Positions 43,917 to 56,764 of a DNA stretch of 64,000 bases are shown in pieces. The notes beneath the pieces are model-generated. The model saw nothing but the letters and a program-made list of their open reading frames with translations. It did no database searches and was not told the origin of the DNA. The stretch's first letter is position 1, and each line of letters starts with the position of its first letter. A program made the position numbers and the translations under genes. Source of the DNA: Canna indica (Eukaryota; Streptophyta; Magnoliopsida; Zingiberales; Cannaceae); the NCBI GenBank assembly GCA_034359265.1, contig CP136890.1, positions 50,487,001 through 50,551,000 on the forward strand, in the 5' to 3' direction.

Positions 43917-46900
43917 ATGAAGTTGAAACATACAAATACGATGGTGAAAGTTAATAAAAGAAAAATAAATACTACACTATTTTGATGTAATGAATTTTTT
44001 TTTGGATTGTTAGATGTTACTAACCTCATTAATTCTGTTATTATTCATTGAATTGGCAAATTAGGTGGTAACGAGTAAGAGCAATAAATGACAAAAAGAG
44101 CATTGAACATGCTCCAATATACATAATTCAAGGAACATCTTATATCTATAATAAAAATAAATGCAGCTTCAACTAGACGAGGAGATTTAAGAATATATTA
44201 AATGTGGTGTATTGCTAAAAAAAATAAGTACACACTTACCAATATAATAAAAAGAAATGCAGCTTCAACCAATATTGTGAGGTGCAAATATTCAACATGT
44301 AACACTTACCGATATTATCAAGTATTCAATTGCAAATTCCATCCTAAAAACATCAACACGTAACAGTTATCGAGAAAAGATATAACAGCTAGACAAGCAT
44401 TGGAATTATCAAGTATTTTATAAATAGTTGAAATTTGAAACTATGCAACTACACCAGAATTGAAATTATCAACCTATTAGGCTGCTCTACGATTCCAAAA
44501 CATTTAAAAATTGTTTTCTTGTTGTTATTTTTAAATATATATCCCATGCTTTACAATAATATATTATCATAGAAGAGTAATCATTACTGCATAGGCGTAG
44601 AAAGAGAGGGCTAAGGGAGAAACAAAATCTTATAAACAAATTGTTGTGTAGCCTAAGAATTTTCAACTTAAATCAAAACGCAATCTTTGATACATACTCT
44701 TAAATATACAAAATTACAAATAATATTGGACCGACATAATACCTTGTGCATGTTGAAGCAACGTCATCTCACGCTCTGAACTAGTAAAGACATTATTAGA
44801 AAGCAAGGAGAGAGAGTTCGTATAATGGCATAATCTATTTAAAATACTACTTGGATTAAATATTAGCCCTTAAAGGATTCGTTTCTACTAGTTAATATGA
44901 TGTTAAAGAAGAAATTTCTTCCCATCACATCTCACCTACATTGCAACAATTATTTAGAAAATTAAATAAAATATTTTATATAAAAATTACAAATGATCAG
45001 ATAATGTATGAGTGTGTAATGGCCTAGAATCAATATTGGCTATATATTGGCGATTTCAAATTTATTAGACTGCATTAATGGTAGATCACATGAATTAATG
45101 TGTCCATCAAAGAGGTCATATGAATAAACCTAGCAATCAATTGAAAGGCTAGTATTTATCTTGAGATTGTTTAACTATAGCAAAAAATTTCTACAAGTAA
45201 TGTTGAAACTAGTGATTCAGTAGTAAAAACCCATAATTAATGTCCTTCCAATAATTTCTCTAGCTTCTATATTCAACACCATATAAAGCCAGTTAAAATC
45301 ATAGGTAATTTCACGATTCATGAGACCTAATGAGTAATAAAAAATATAAATCAAACTAGATAGATATACTGATATAGAACAAAAAATATATCAAATGGGT
45401 ACCATCGTACCATATGTTGCAAATTATAGGCATGGATCTAACAATAAACCAACAATGATCTACTTTGTCCTAAGATGATAATTACAAGAGCACATAATTT
45501 GTAACGAACTGTGTTTGAGAACAACATACACATACACCTTTAGGAGTGAAGAGAAACCCTTTGATGTTTTAAAGATGACCACCATCCAAAACCCTCAAGT
45601 AACCTCAGTCAAGAAGAACCAATGTCTTACATGATTGTAACCCTGATCAAAAATTGAAGTGGAGAGTTAATTCATATATGGTTCATGAGACATCATAAAC
45701 CATAAGACACTTCGATGCCTAATTGTAAGATTAACCATATTGATATGCGCAGAAACCAGTAAGATTGATATGTGCATAAACTAATATATGTACCCTTGAG
45801 ATAATCTCCATAAAAGGACAAATGCATATCAAGTACAAAAGAAATCACCATTGATACAACTACATGAAGTAAGAACTACTTGAAATTACTGAGGCGATAT
45901 TGAAACCAATACTAAAAACAATTCCTGAAGTCCATCTTACAGCATACAAAAATAGAACATCACAACAAAGTAAAGAACTATACCAATGAGATAACTCAAA
46001 TATTGCGGCATTTCCAATGAGATAACTGATCTCAGTCTCAAACCATTCTTCTTAATATACCAAGCAATCTCCTTAACAGCAATGACATATTTAAGAAATT
46101 AGAAATCAATCAAGCACATGAACATAATTAAAAGGAGCAAATTTGATGTAAAATGAAGTAATTCTAAACAAGCTATAAATTCATGTTTTCCACATTCAAT
46201 CTGGACTCTGATATGTTTGCAACATAACTCAATATCTAATGTTATAGTAATGAGCCAGATATGTTTACAACACAACTCAAAGTTTATTAGTTTTATTAAA
46301 TTATTAAATATATGAGAAATAGAGCTTAATAATTATTGGTTTGAGATTGCAAGGGTAAAAACAAAAATAATTGGATATTTGCATAATCAATTCTTTTTCC
46401 AATCACATAAGGGTATGAAATTTAAATTTTGGAATGGTAAATAATAAACAATTGAAAGGAACAGAAACCATTTTAACTGAAAAAGACTTGCCTCTATTTT
46501 AAATTCTTAAGCAACTCGTACTTTATGAATAAGCAATATACATCACTTGAACATGCAGTTGACTTATAAGAATCTGTTTGATTAGCAAACAAAAATATGT
46601 AGAGAGCATTAAGATGAGAACTATATTGTTGAGTGGACGCTCCGTTTAGAATGGCGACAACAAAAATGAAACCAGCGCATTGTTGAACAGGGCGCCAATT
46701 TCATTGAAACCAACTCACTATCGAACAAGGCTCTACTGAAGCTTGGCTTTTAGAAGTTCCAAATTGTATCAGACTACAGAGGGCATCTATATATTATATA
46801 GATAGCATGATCTTTGTAGTGAAATAGCTTTCTTAATTCTGACATATTATATATTAATTTGGAATGTAGCAATTAATTTAATAGAAGTTAAGAATTATTA

Positions 46901-47592
46901 GGCTTAAATAATAACCTAATATCTTCTTAGTATTACCAAAGTTACTAAGAACTGAAATATGTTTGCCAGCCTCAGTACAATGTGGATGGTTATCTTCTTT
47001 TGTTATTTGTAGTGCCATGTACAATACCTACACATGCTAAAAAAGATTATATTAAAATACAAAAGATTTGCAAATGATAGAGGATTTTCTTATTTCTAAC
47101 CTTACATATCACCCAACGGAAGCCTAAATCATCAGCTGAGAATGATAGACAGAAGAAACACTTAATTTGGTCAAGTAAAAAATTGAACTTTTGGTAGGAA
47201 GAACGAAAAAAATAAAAGGATGCGCAAAAAGGACTTCGGAGCGCTCACGTACCTCTCTGCAGCTTGGCGGTGGGATGGTAAAGAGAAGGCAAAACCCTAA
47301 CTCGTCCCACATAGGCATATACTATATAGCTGGTTTGTGCGAATGGGATACACAAACGAATGCGAACCAAGAAACAACCAGAAACAGGGAATGGGAATGG
47401 ATCTGCAATAGATGCGGGAAGGAAGATGCCGGAAGACGAGAACCGAGAAGCATGAAGAATGAGAAAGCGGAGAAACAATGCAGAAAACAAGAAAACCGGA
47501 CAGTGCGAAAAACAACGAAGAAGAAAGGAGATGCGGAAAACAGCGAAGAAGATTGGAGATAAGGAAAACATAGCGGAAAAAAGAGCGCACAC
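43917..47592. other. 3.7 kb without a recognisable gene
   Basis: AT-rich, no domain recognised. A phrase at 46545-46580 (ATCACTTGAACATGCAGTTGA) is a diverged match to the R-family phrase at 28723-28750, so part of this interval is old R-family sequence. The 123-codon plus frame 47191-47562 is lysine/arginine-rich and looks incidental. Confidence 0.4.
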
Positions 47593-47629
47593 TTGATGGA
47601 GCCAATTATTAATTAATCGGCTCCATCAA
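47593..47629. repeat. Short perfect inverted repeat
   Basis: TTGATGGAGCC (47593-47603) and GGCTCCATCAA (47619-47629) flank an AT-only loop. No oligo-T follows, so it is not a Pol III terminator; it could be a tiny MITE relic. Confidence 0.6.
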
Positions 47630-49863
47630 CTAGCGGCGGATTCTAACCATTGAATTTCAACTTCGAAGCTCAATTTCAAACATTGAATTTCTTTCTTGTT
47701 AGGGTCATCTTTTATGGTATATAAGTTGAAATTTCCTGCATATTTTTCTTCCAATATAACAACTTGGGAATGGCAAGTGCACTGACACCTGTGTGGACAA
47801 GCTTATGGTGCAAAACAATATCACATGCATGGTATTCATACACAAAAGGCAATGCTAATTCTTCTGCTTGCGGGCATACCATTGGCCCTCATTTGGACCT
47901 ACACAAGACAAATTCTTATGCAATTGGTCAAAATCTAGAGATGAGAGATATGAGTTGAAGCAGGACTATATGCTTATTATTGGCTAATCCCAAGCCTTTT
48001 TGCCTGTGTTTCCCATGCTCATAAGTTCTAGGATAACTACAATATTCCACACTTTTATATGCTGGGTTTTAGTGTATATTTTTGCCCTTGGCAGCAAGAG
48101 TGCTGCCCTTGCAACAACCATATCATATTGAATAAATCTTGCTATTTTAGCATTTTATGTCAAGTTCTCTCAAGCTTGCAAGGAGACATGGACAAGTCTA
48201 TCAAAAGAATCAGTCAAATGATGTATTTGACTTCCGTTGTTCCTTGTAGTGATTCTATATAATATTGAATCATTTTTTGAACCATGTTATCACTCTACGC
48301 CATGGAGTTACATCCATCCTAATAATGATATTTTGACCATTGAATAGAAAAGTCTACAACAAGGAACTTAATTTAGACCCTTGAAATAATTATTCAAGAG
48401 TACTAGATAATTCGGAAACTTAAAGTAGATATTGGTAATCTAATGTAACAAGATGGTATGAACTATGGAGCATATATATGTATTTCTATCTTCGTGAGTG
48501 ATGGATTTGTAGCTAAGTTAGAAAAAATATATGTAGCATATATATGTATAATCTAACTTCTATCTTCTAACTTCTATCTTCGCGAGCATATATATGTATT
48601 TGGAGCGCATATATATGTTGCAAGAAAAAAAACCTAAAAACAGAACCCTTAATTCAATAAAGTAGAAGTTAGAAAGAATTAAAGTAGCTGCCATGCTAGT
48701 GCTAAAGAAATTTGAAACTAAGAAAAGAAAATTGTTAGCATGTTTTCATTCAGAGTAAATTCACTATAACTGACACAGATAAGACAAATACATACATGGT
48801 CTTGAACACGTCTTCATCTAGATTAAATTCCACATTTAAGTTGACAGGAATGTTAAACCTATGTACCATGTATGCGTGTCTTTCAATTAGCAAATAAAAG
48901 TTTTCAAATTCAAGTAATATTTTTATATAATGTCTAAGAAAGAGGAAAAGAATACATAGATTTCCAGCTACACAAGCATTAACATAAATTTTGAAACAAC
49001 TAGCAGTAACGTGGAATCTCAATTGAAGAAAACATCTACGGAAATTGCACCTTATTTTATATCTACAGTAAAATAAGGTTATGCAACCTTATTTTATATC
49101 TTGTCTCAATTGAAGAAAACATCTGCAGTAAATTCTAGGAATAAGGTTATGCAACCTCAATAAGAACCAATCACAAGGAGGTTCATATTGATAAATAATA
49201 ATTGTATATATTACTACACCTCAAACACCAATATAAAAGTATTAAATTATTTATATCTCATACCACTAGGTTGTTAGGGACATGTTGATGAACCAGTATA
49301 TGGGAATTGGCCTACACAGTACATTTGCTTAAGGCATATTTGATATCATGTGTTCCTTCAAACCAATTGCTCATATCAATATTATTTCTTAAGTGTGTTA
49401 TTGGCTAAGTATAGACATTATATTTTAGAATCCACGACGACATACACCCACATGCACGTGGTGGATGATTGATGAGTAACTTCGATTATATTTCAATCAT
49501 TAAAGGGTAGAGCAAAAGTCAAGGAGATATAAAAGCTTAATTGCGGTCTAAAAATTGAGACAGAATCCACTAACCAAATTTTGCCAGCTGAGAGGAATAG
49601 GAAGAGATCCTCTTCAAATAAGCTACCATGATAGGATATTTACAAAGATATGGATCCTCTTCAATTTCAATGGATCTATTTTTTTCTCCAATTCATAAAA
49701 CTATCTTCATTCATTGCACCTTCATCTCTCATTATATATCAACATTAATGACAGTCCTTGACTATGACTAAAATGATCGAGATGTTATATGAAAAAGATA
49801 ATGTAGCAAAGGGAGAACTGGAGAGGATCCTAACACAATTAATATATAGAAAAGAAATGTTAC
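47630..49863. other. No recognisable gene
   Basis: AT-rich sequence. Small local duplications occur at 48470-48620 (GAGCATATATATGTATTT) and 49045-49150 (AAATAAGGTTATGCAACCT, hairpin-forming). Short frames (47764-47958, 48059-48262, 48750-49022) have no family resemblance. Confidence 0.35.
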
Positions 49864-49957
49864 CTCCTGGGTAACCGGATCCAAAGTTTCTTTGCATATT
49901 TTCAGCAGTTTCGTCAAAGACCCAATTACACAATGCTCTATCTCTAGTTACCTTATC
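49864..49957 (-). pseudogene. RNase H2 subunit A single exon
   Basis: Encodes KVTRDRALCNWVFDETAENM and RNFGSGYPGG before a GT donor (GGAG|GTAACA). These match the highly conserved segment of eukaryotic RNase H2A, the catalytic subunit that removes ribonucleotides from DNA; the aspartate of TRDRA is one of the metal-binding active-site residues. The frame extends upstream to an ATG at 50104, but the residues there do not fit the protein (the expected SGASIVA block is missing), and no neighbouring exons were found. Probably an orphan exon left by rearrangement. Confidence 0.6.
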
Positions 49958-50159
49958 AGGTTTTCTTCCTAATCCACAGCTGGAGACAACATCAGTTTTG
50001 TCAATTAGGTTGGGAACTTGGAAACTTGAATCTCCTGAAATAGAAAGCTCCATGATTCTTGAGCAAGTATATGAATTTTCTAAGCAAGAACAAAAATCAA
50101 GCAAACAAGCAAAACAGGGATAACAAGGTAAGAACTAGAAGGAGAGATGTTCAAAGGCT

Positions 50160-50349
50160 TATTAGGGTAGTAAAATACTTGTCCAGGAAATTCTGCAGAG
50201 GCAAACAAAAATCTAATGTGGGGACCTGTGTTTCTGCTCCAACTACCCACTCTTCTATGCAACTATCCATTGGTGAAAACATGTTCCAAGAACCTCTATC
50301 CACCATGATGAAGAGTTTAGACCCCGGAATTGCATATGGAGATAACTAA
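50160..50349. other. Unrecognised open frames on both strands
   Basis: Plus strand: the end of a 96-codon frame reads MQLSIGENMFQEPLSTMMKS. Minus strand: an overlapping frame reads LFIMVDRGSWNMFSPMDS. Neither resembles a family I know. It lies between the RNase H2A and CAP-H2 exons and may belong to either relic or to none. Confidence 0.25.
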
Positions 50350-50690
50350 TTCACAATCCTTTGGCAATCATGTGAGATACTCACAACTAGGAAAACAAAT
50401 ATATATAAAAAAAGGTATTGAGTCAAGAATTTAAGTCAGATAGACAAATACTATATCTTAAGAAATAGTAAATGAAGCCAACTAGAACAACTTATAATAT
50501 ATGTTGAATACATCAAGAAGTTCTAAGTGTAGATAAATACGAACACTCATTCTTTACATAAAATGCTGAAATGCATAGAAGTTTCCAATTTCTGAGAAAA
50601 AAAGTTGATTTTCGTCATAATTATAAGCTAAGAGTCGGATCAAATCACAAAAGTTTATCAAAAATATACAGGAGGTACTAGAATCAATAC

Positions 50691-51064
50691 CGGCGAGAGA
50701 AACTCCAAGGCATGCAAGACCAAAGAATAAAGATACTCGACCTTCCGGCTATATACCTGAACCGAACCTTGCAGCAGCAATGCAACTAAAAACCAAATTC
50801 TCGTGAGGAAAACAAAATTAAAGAAATCACATAACGGGTAGTACAAAAACAAGTGAGTTTCAAATAGGAATCTCAAAATACCACCTTCAGCAAAGTTCAC
50901 CTGAACGGAGGAAATCTCGCCAGAGCAGATTTTCGAGAGGTACTCTTCGAGCTTCTTGGCGAGGTCGACCTCCCAGTTGGACTGGAGGTCACGATTGGGC
51001 AGGACAAACTGGAAGCGCGACCCGGACTCGTCAGACCCCAGGAAGACGGGGGCGAAAAGTCCAT
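50691..51064 (-). pseudogene. Condensin-II subunit H2 (CAP-H2), first two exons
   Basis: Exon 1 (50885-51064) encodes [20 protein letters not shown] and [20 protein letters not shown]; exon 2 (50691-50785) encodes [20 protein letters not shown] then [10 protein letters not shown]. The pair spans the N-terminal CNDH2 domain of CAP-H2, the kleisin-associated subunit of condensin II in chromosome organisation. Splicing is GAAG|GTGG ... TTTTTAG|TTGC, phase consistent. The only nearby ATG (51062-51064) is one frame away from the CAP-H2 frame across a CCCCC run, so the start looks broken unless it lies further upstream or the sequence has an error. No later exons were found between here and 49,000. 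Confidence 0.7.
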
Positions 51065-51535
51065 CGGCGGCACTAAATCCTCGCCCACATGACGAGCGCT
51101 GAGAGCAGTGAGCAATTAATCGAGAGAAGAAACCTAGAAAACGAATTCTTGGTGGATTCGAAGGTTAGGGTTTGGAGAGCCTCGAAGAGGAAGTGCTCTT
51201 TATCGTTCATCTTCGTGCGACGGGGGCGAAAGGTCCATCAGCGGCACTACACATGACGAGCGCTGAGAGCAGTGAGCAATTAATCGAGAAAAGATACCTA
51301 GAAAACGAATTCTTGGTGGATTCGAAGGTTAGGGTTTGGAGAGCCTCGAAGAGGAAGTGCTCTTTATCGTTCATCTTCGGGCGACGGGGGCGAAAGGTCC
51401 ATCAGCGGCACTAAATCCTCGCCCACATGACGAGCGCTGAGAGCAGTGAGCAATTAATCGAGAGAAGAAACCTAGAAAACGAATTCTTGGTGGATTCGAA
51501 GGTTAGGGTTTGGAGAGCCTCAGAAGAGGAAGTGG
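51045..51535. repeat. ~170-bp direct triplication at the CAP-H2 5' end
   Basis: Three copies start near 51045, 51216 and 51383. Each begins ACGGGGGCGAAARGTCCATC and holds ATGACGAGCGCTGAGAGCAG, ACGAATTCTTGGTGGATTCG and GGTTAGGGTTTGGAGAGCCT. Copy 2 lacks AATCCTCGCCC. The unit includes the presumptive CAP-H2 start region and its upstream leader, so promoter or 5'UTR material is triplicated. Confidence 0.85.
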
Positions 51536-53689
51536 AATTGAATAGCGAGAGGAATTTTGATTTCACGCTCAGGCGGAGGTGATTTAACTTCTTTCGGTTT
51601 ACGGAAATGATCTCGTCCGTTCAATAGATGTATAATACCATCTGAGGGCTAACTTGAATACAATATTAAAAATATAGTTTTAACTTTAATTTGACCCTAA
51701 AACTTAAAAGTTATACTAAATTTTAAAAAATGAGAGAAATTAAAAATAACCGAAAGAATTTGATGAACTTTGGTTGGTTCAACAGAATGAAAGAGATAAA
51801 GAATAACAATAATTTATTTTATTAACATTCGAAATAGATTTAAAAAAATAGTTATTCATTGATAATCACATAGGCCGGTGAAACGTGTACAGAGATTTCA
51901 TATATAATTATATCTAACCGGTCGGTTAACCGAAACCGGTGGACTTTTTACCTCTTTGACCGAAACTGAAACCGAAAATCGATTTTTCAAAAAATAAAAA
52001 CCGAAATCGTAAAAATCGGTTCAGTTAACCGAAAAACCGGGTTTTTTTTCTCACCCCTAATCATGATATTTTTTCCTCTATCAACATGCATATCTAAATA
52101 ATTATACTCTCTCTATCTATATGCATGATCTTCCTATATTCTCTTCCTGTTTACTTATATTTTTCTCTCCCTTTTGACATCAATCAAAAAAGGCAATAAA
52201 ATTCAACTATGGTAAAGGTTGAGACTCTAAAAACTATTTTTCATGAAAAACATGTAGATCTTAACTCAATGGATGAAAACATACATACAAGTGAGACTAA
52301 TCAATACATGATATCATAGAATGATAAACATAATCTAAAACTAGAAATCATGTACTAATTTAAGTATCGATATTACACGTATTGGTCAAAGTATCAAAAA
52401 TTATTTTAGAAATGATTTTTCTCGAGCCAAAATAAGAACGATACCAAAAACACGAATCTAACATCATACTTGAAGTCTTATTCGAAGATTTCGACGAAAA
52501 TCTAAAGTATCGAGAAATGAGCACTTGAAAAGAACGATACTTTAAAGTTTCGAAATTTAATTCCAAACATTCATAACAAATCATATTTACACTCAAGATT
52601 TTTGAAATTTTTATGTCATAAACTAAATTTTCTAAGGAAGATGCGGATTCAAGAATCAACAAAAAATTATTTTTTTGCATTTTTCTAAAATTCATTGAGT
52701 TCTAATGGTATTTTCATAAATAACCGAAATTTTTCAAAAGTTATCAAATTTTATTCAAACTTTCATGACACCAATATATGATTATTTAAAACATCTATGT
52801 CAAGTTTGAGATGAAAATGATGTTATTTACCTAATGTTTCAACTTAGCATGATTTCAATAAAAAATAAGCATGTTAACATGAAATTACTAAGTATCAACT
52901 TTTATTCTTTACTCATGGTTTTTCAAACATAGACACATAGACACCTAACATAAGTAAATTTAAACATGTTTGTGAAGTTTGAGCTCAAAAGAAAATTTCT
53001 AATTCACTTTGTTGACTTATGCTAAGTACTAAGAATTTTTCTACGCATAAGATTTCAATCATTTTCATGTTATTTCAATCATGAGTATAGAGACATTCTA
53101 GTAGCCCTTCATCATCTAGTAGCCAAGATAAATATGAGAGTGACATTCTCAATCTTTCGAGCCTCGAGCAACAACTACGTAGAGCCAAGTCCAACACCGC
53201 CACAAGCACAATTCTCATATTCTCGTGTTGTTAGCAAGAAATAAAAGCTTCATCATGCATTGCCTTTATATGTTGTGTATCTTCTTTCCAATAGCTAGAT
53301 TGGTTGCATTGCATTTCTTTGATGTTGAAAAATGATTTTGGACTAACTTGACTTGATTAAGCTATTATAATACACTTCATTTTGGGCCAACTGTGTTCAA
53401 CAAGTAGATCTATTTGAGTTAATGGGCTATCGAGCCTTTTTAAATATGCTGTGATTAATAGGGAGTATGTGGCCAATTTAAAATTTATATTTTTTCGGGC
53501 TAATATTGGGTTTTATTGTCTACTAGTTGCTTAAATTGGGTCTTAATTTTTAGCGATTTAAATTGAGTTGTAAGCTTAGTTGGCCTGTTTGGGCCACTAA
53601 TGATTTGATTCTAATGCGCTTAGTTGGGGTGTGTTTGGGCCGTTAATAGGCTCAATTGGGTCGACCACCATGCTTAAATAAAGAGTATT
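51536..53689. other. No gene; partial CCGAACC-type MITE at 51915-52059
   Basis: Mostly AT-rich unrecognised sequence. 51915-52059 is rich in GGTTAACCG / CCGAAACCG phrases and ends TCTCACCCCTA, the right terminus of the MITE family seen complete at 53698-54307; its left end is missing. Confidence 0.5.
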
Positions 53690-53697
53690 TGGACCAG

Positions 53698-54307
53698 TAG
53701 GGGTGAGCATCGGTTCGGTTTGGTTAAAAACCGAACCGAAAATTCGGTTAATCGAACCGAACCAAAGAAAAAAATTTAACCGTTTACCGAACCGAAAAAA
53801 TTTGGTTCGGTTAACCGAATTTTTGGTTCGGTTCGGTTAATTTGGTTCGGTTAACCGAAAAGATAAAAAAAAAAAATTTCAAAGAATGCATGTGGACTTG
53901 AACTCGGCCCAACTAAGAATTAGATTTTAATTTTTACCCCTTCTAACCATCTTAGCAAACATTACTATCAATTTATATATAACTAACACCTATTATATAT
54001 ATATCAAATGTTAAATAAATATTATTGCACAACATGGGATTCGAACCCGGGCGGCGGAAAACTAAACATAACACTTAACCACCAAGACAAATGCCAAGAT
54101 CTAATATATCTGTTATTATATATATATCCGGTTAATTCGGTAAATTAACTGAACCGTCGGTTAATTTATCGAACCGAACCGAAAACCGAACCCAAAAATT
54201 TCTTTAACCGAAAACCGAATCGAAATTAATTCGGTTCGATTAAATCGGTTTCGGTTCGATCGGTTTCGGTTCGATTTTGATGAATCGGTGAAGTTTGCTC
54301 ACCCCTA
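53698..54307. mobile_element. hAT-type MITE with perfect 8-bp target duplication
   Basis: 610 bases. Termini TAGGGGTGAGCA and its complement TGCTCACCCCTA are nearly flush with TGGACCAG on each side (53690-53697 and 54308-54315). Both arms consist of interleaved GGTTCGGTTAA / TTAACCGAACC phrases that can fold onto each other. It has no coding capacity. 8-bp duplications point to mobilisation by a hAT transposase. Confidence 0.85.
54034..54096 (-). other. tRNA-derived Pol III-like boxes inside the MITE
   Basis: On the minus strand GGTGGTTAAGTG (A-box-like) is followed about 30 bases later by CCGGGTTCGAATCCC, which fits the B-box/T-loop consensus. The acceptor stem and a cloverleaf cannot be completed, so this is not a tRNA gene but a tRNA-derived remnant, as in a SINE head. 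Confidence 0.5.
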
Positions 54308-54315
54308 TGGACCAG

Positions 54316-55628
54316 TGAGGACAGCCTTATGTGGTAAAGGATCATGGCTGAATTAGGAATGTCTGTCCATTAATGGGCTTTGATTGACCCGACAATGACT
54401 TAGGTGGCACATGTTTGGTCCACCAAAGGGCTTCTTTAATTGGGTCGACTATCTACTTTTAGTAGGACAACCGCCGGCTTCATTGAGCTTTAATTTTCTC
54501 AATTGTTCTAATGCTTGCTTCATTGTTATTTAATATTATTAACACATAACTCTTTGTAACAATTATATATATATAGCCCATATCCAATACTTATTTGTAT
54601 TATCTAATATTACTTTGGTCAGTGCTTTTGGATATCAATATTTTGAGGTTCTTATGAAGTAGGAATAAATCTGTTTAATGTAATTGACATGTCATATTTT
54701 CATATATTTTATTTTATATATTATTTGGAGTATGCTTTCAAGTTTTTGACTGTCTGAATTTCTAATTTAGCTTCTCAGACATTTTTCCTTCTAGGTAATC
54801 AACAATAGTATAACTACGTTTCGTTTTTTGTGCGAACAGTGCTATCTTGGGGAGGATGATATGGCAATCACTCGTGCAATCCTAATGTAAGTTTGCTTAA
54901 AATAGATACTCTAGTATACTTCCTATTACTATTTGACACAATTTGTCATTTATGTGATGAACTTTAATTAGGTACATGAATTGTTTGCTTGCTTCTAGGC
55001 ATTTTCATTTACTCTTTTGTTAAGTGGTTTATATATTATCGAAGTCTCCTTTTCCATTGTTAAATGCTTTATTTAGCTGTTGTGATTTGGTCCACTTAAA
55101 TAGTTTGTTCTCATGACAACATGTTTTAAATGTCATACCAATTGAATTTGTCTTGATATGTTCTATGGGATATGAACATTTTATCTTGAACTGCTTTTTA
55201 GTACTTCTAACTTTTATTTCATTATTTTTATAGGTATTTATTATAAGAAAATATTGCACTGTCGGAACAGTTTCGTTGATGTGGTTGTCTTAGTATGACG
55301 AGCCCATATATCTTTTATATGATTATTATTATGAAATCTATTGTTATTATATAATCCATTGTTTAGATATTTCAAAATACTTAAATAGTTTAACTGTTTA
55401 AGTATTTTTCATTGCTGCACATGTATGCATTTCACTAATACTGGTAGTGTAGAAATTTTAAATGCAAAAGTCTAGATTGTTTTTTAAAAAAATCTAGAAG
55501 AACATAATGATAGTAAAAAGAATGATAATAGTAATTTGCTAAACCTGAACAATATACTTAGCTCCGCACGTGGGCAGTAAATGAGTTGATAGATCTCTAA
55601 TCCTTTTGAGCAGAAACATCTACCATAA
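54316..55628. other. No gene; one possible orphan exon
   Basis: AT-rich. 54839-54887 looks like an exon: preceded by GTGCGAACAG, it reads CYLGEDDMAITRAILM and ends before GTAAGT. I do not recognise the protein with confidence. Nothing else seen. Confidence 0.3.
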
Positions 55629-56378
55629 GGGCCAGTTTGGTACATTGTACTAGCTTGTATAGTACTAGTCTGTATTGATTAACATGTATAGTACTAGTGT
55701 TACGCCCCAACTCAGGGTCGCGTGATCGGTCAAGGTACGTGTCGGTACCCCGAAGCCTACCACATGCACTAAACCACTACACCAAAGAAAACACTGCACA
55801 TCCAGGTATCATGAACAAAAGACAAAGGTGCAAATCTTTATTTAAAAAACAAAACAAATGTCAAAACAGTTTTAGTAATTTCAAATTCGAAGGAAACAAC
55901 TCAAGTTTCAAAGTCTAAAGCAGATACAAGTTTTTTTTTCAAAGACAAACTACTCAGTGCATGTCTACAACCCTATCGACACGACTACGACTATGTGACT
56001 GCCTGCTACGAGATCTGCGCCAACGCCTGCCCTCCAGTCGCACCATGCCACCAAGCCGTACCTCACTGGTCGGGCTCTGCAAAAAAAATAAAACAAGAAA
56101 TCGTGAGTTCACAAGGAACTCAGTGAGCGGTCCTTCTGAACCTCCACTTAAATCATGTTAAGGACTTAATTATATATATCATTTCTCTATGTACTTTTAT
56201 GCAAAAATAAATAATAATATATTGGTAGTAATATGGGGGCTGCCAAAGGCAGCAAGTGATTTCCCCAAACTTCTCATGGTATCAGAGCCAATTATGTGGT
56301 TGATATTGTGCCACCCGCAGATGTCTAATTCTGCAAAACTCCACGCTCCAGATGTCCAATCCTGGGCGTGAGGGGGGG

Positions 56379-56493
56379 TGTTAAAGTCCCACATTGGTTA
56401 AAAATATTGTCAAGGTAGCCTTTAAATAGTTTAGGCAATCCTCTCCTCATGAGCTAGCTTTTGGGATGAGTTAGACTCATTAATTTTTTAACA
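56379..56493 (+). repeat. Second, unrelated short LTR (LTR-B) inside the deleted copia
   Basis: 115 bases, preceded by GTGAGGGGGG and followed directly by TGGTATCAGAGCC. Its sequence TGTTAAAGTCCCACATTGG does not match the outer LTRs after the first bases. Confidence 0.8.
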
Positions 56494-56764
56494 TGGTATC
56501 AGAGCCAAGAAATCCCTAAAAAAATTTCTCCTTTTTCTGTCCGATTACTGTTCATTGCACACTGTTCACCCGACATTGTTCATCCCGCAGTACTGTTTAT
56601 CATCTGCTCCTGCCATCTCCTGTTCTCTCCATCTAATTCTGAGATCCAAAGTTGGGAAAGGTTCCTCCCTAGATTTGTGTTCAAATCCAAAGTTGCGGCT
56701 TCGAGGAAATCTACGACAAGACTACAAATCAAAGGGTTTATGCTTATCACTATGAAAAAAATGA

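Noticed and set aside
47191..47562. 123-codon basic protein
   Set aside because: Extremely lysine/arginine-rich with no domain; minus-strand frames of similar length overlap it.
54034..54096. A true tRNA gene
   Set aside because: Only A- and B-box-like motifs are present; no cloverleaf or acceptor stem can be formed.
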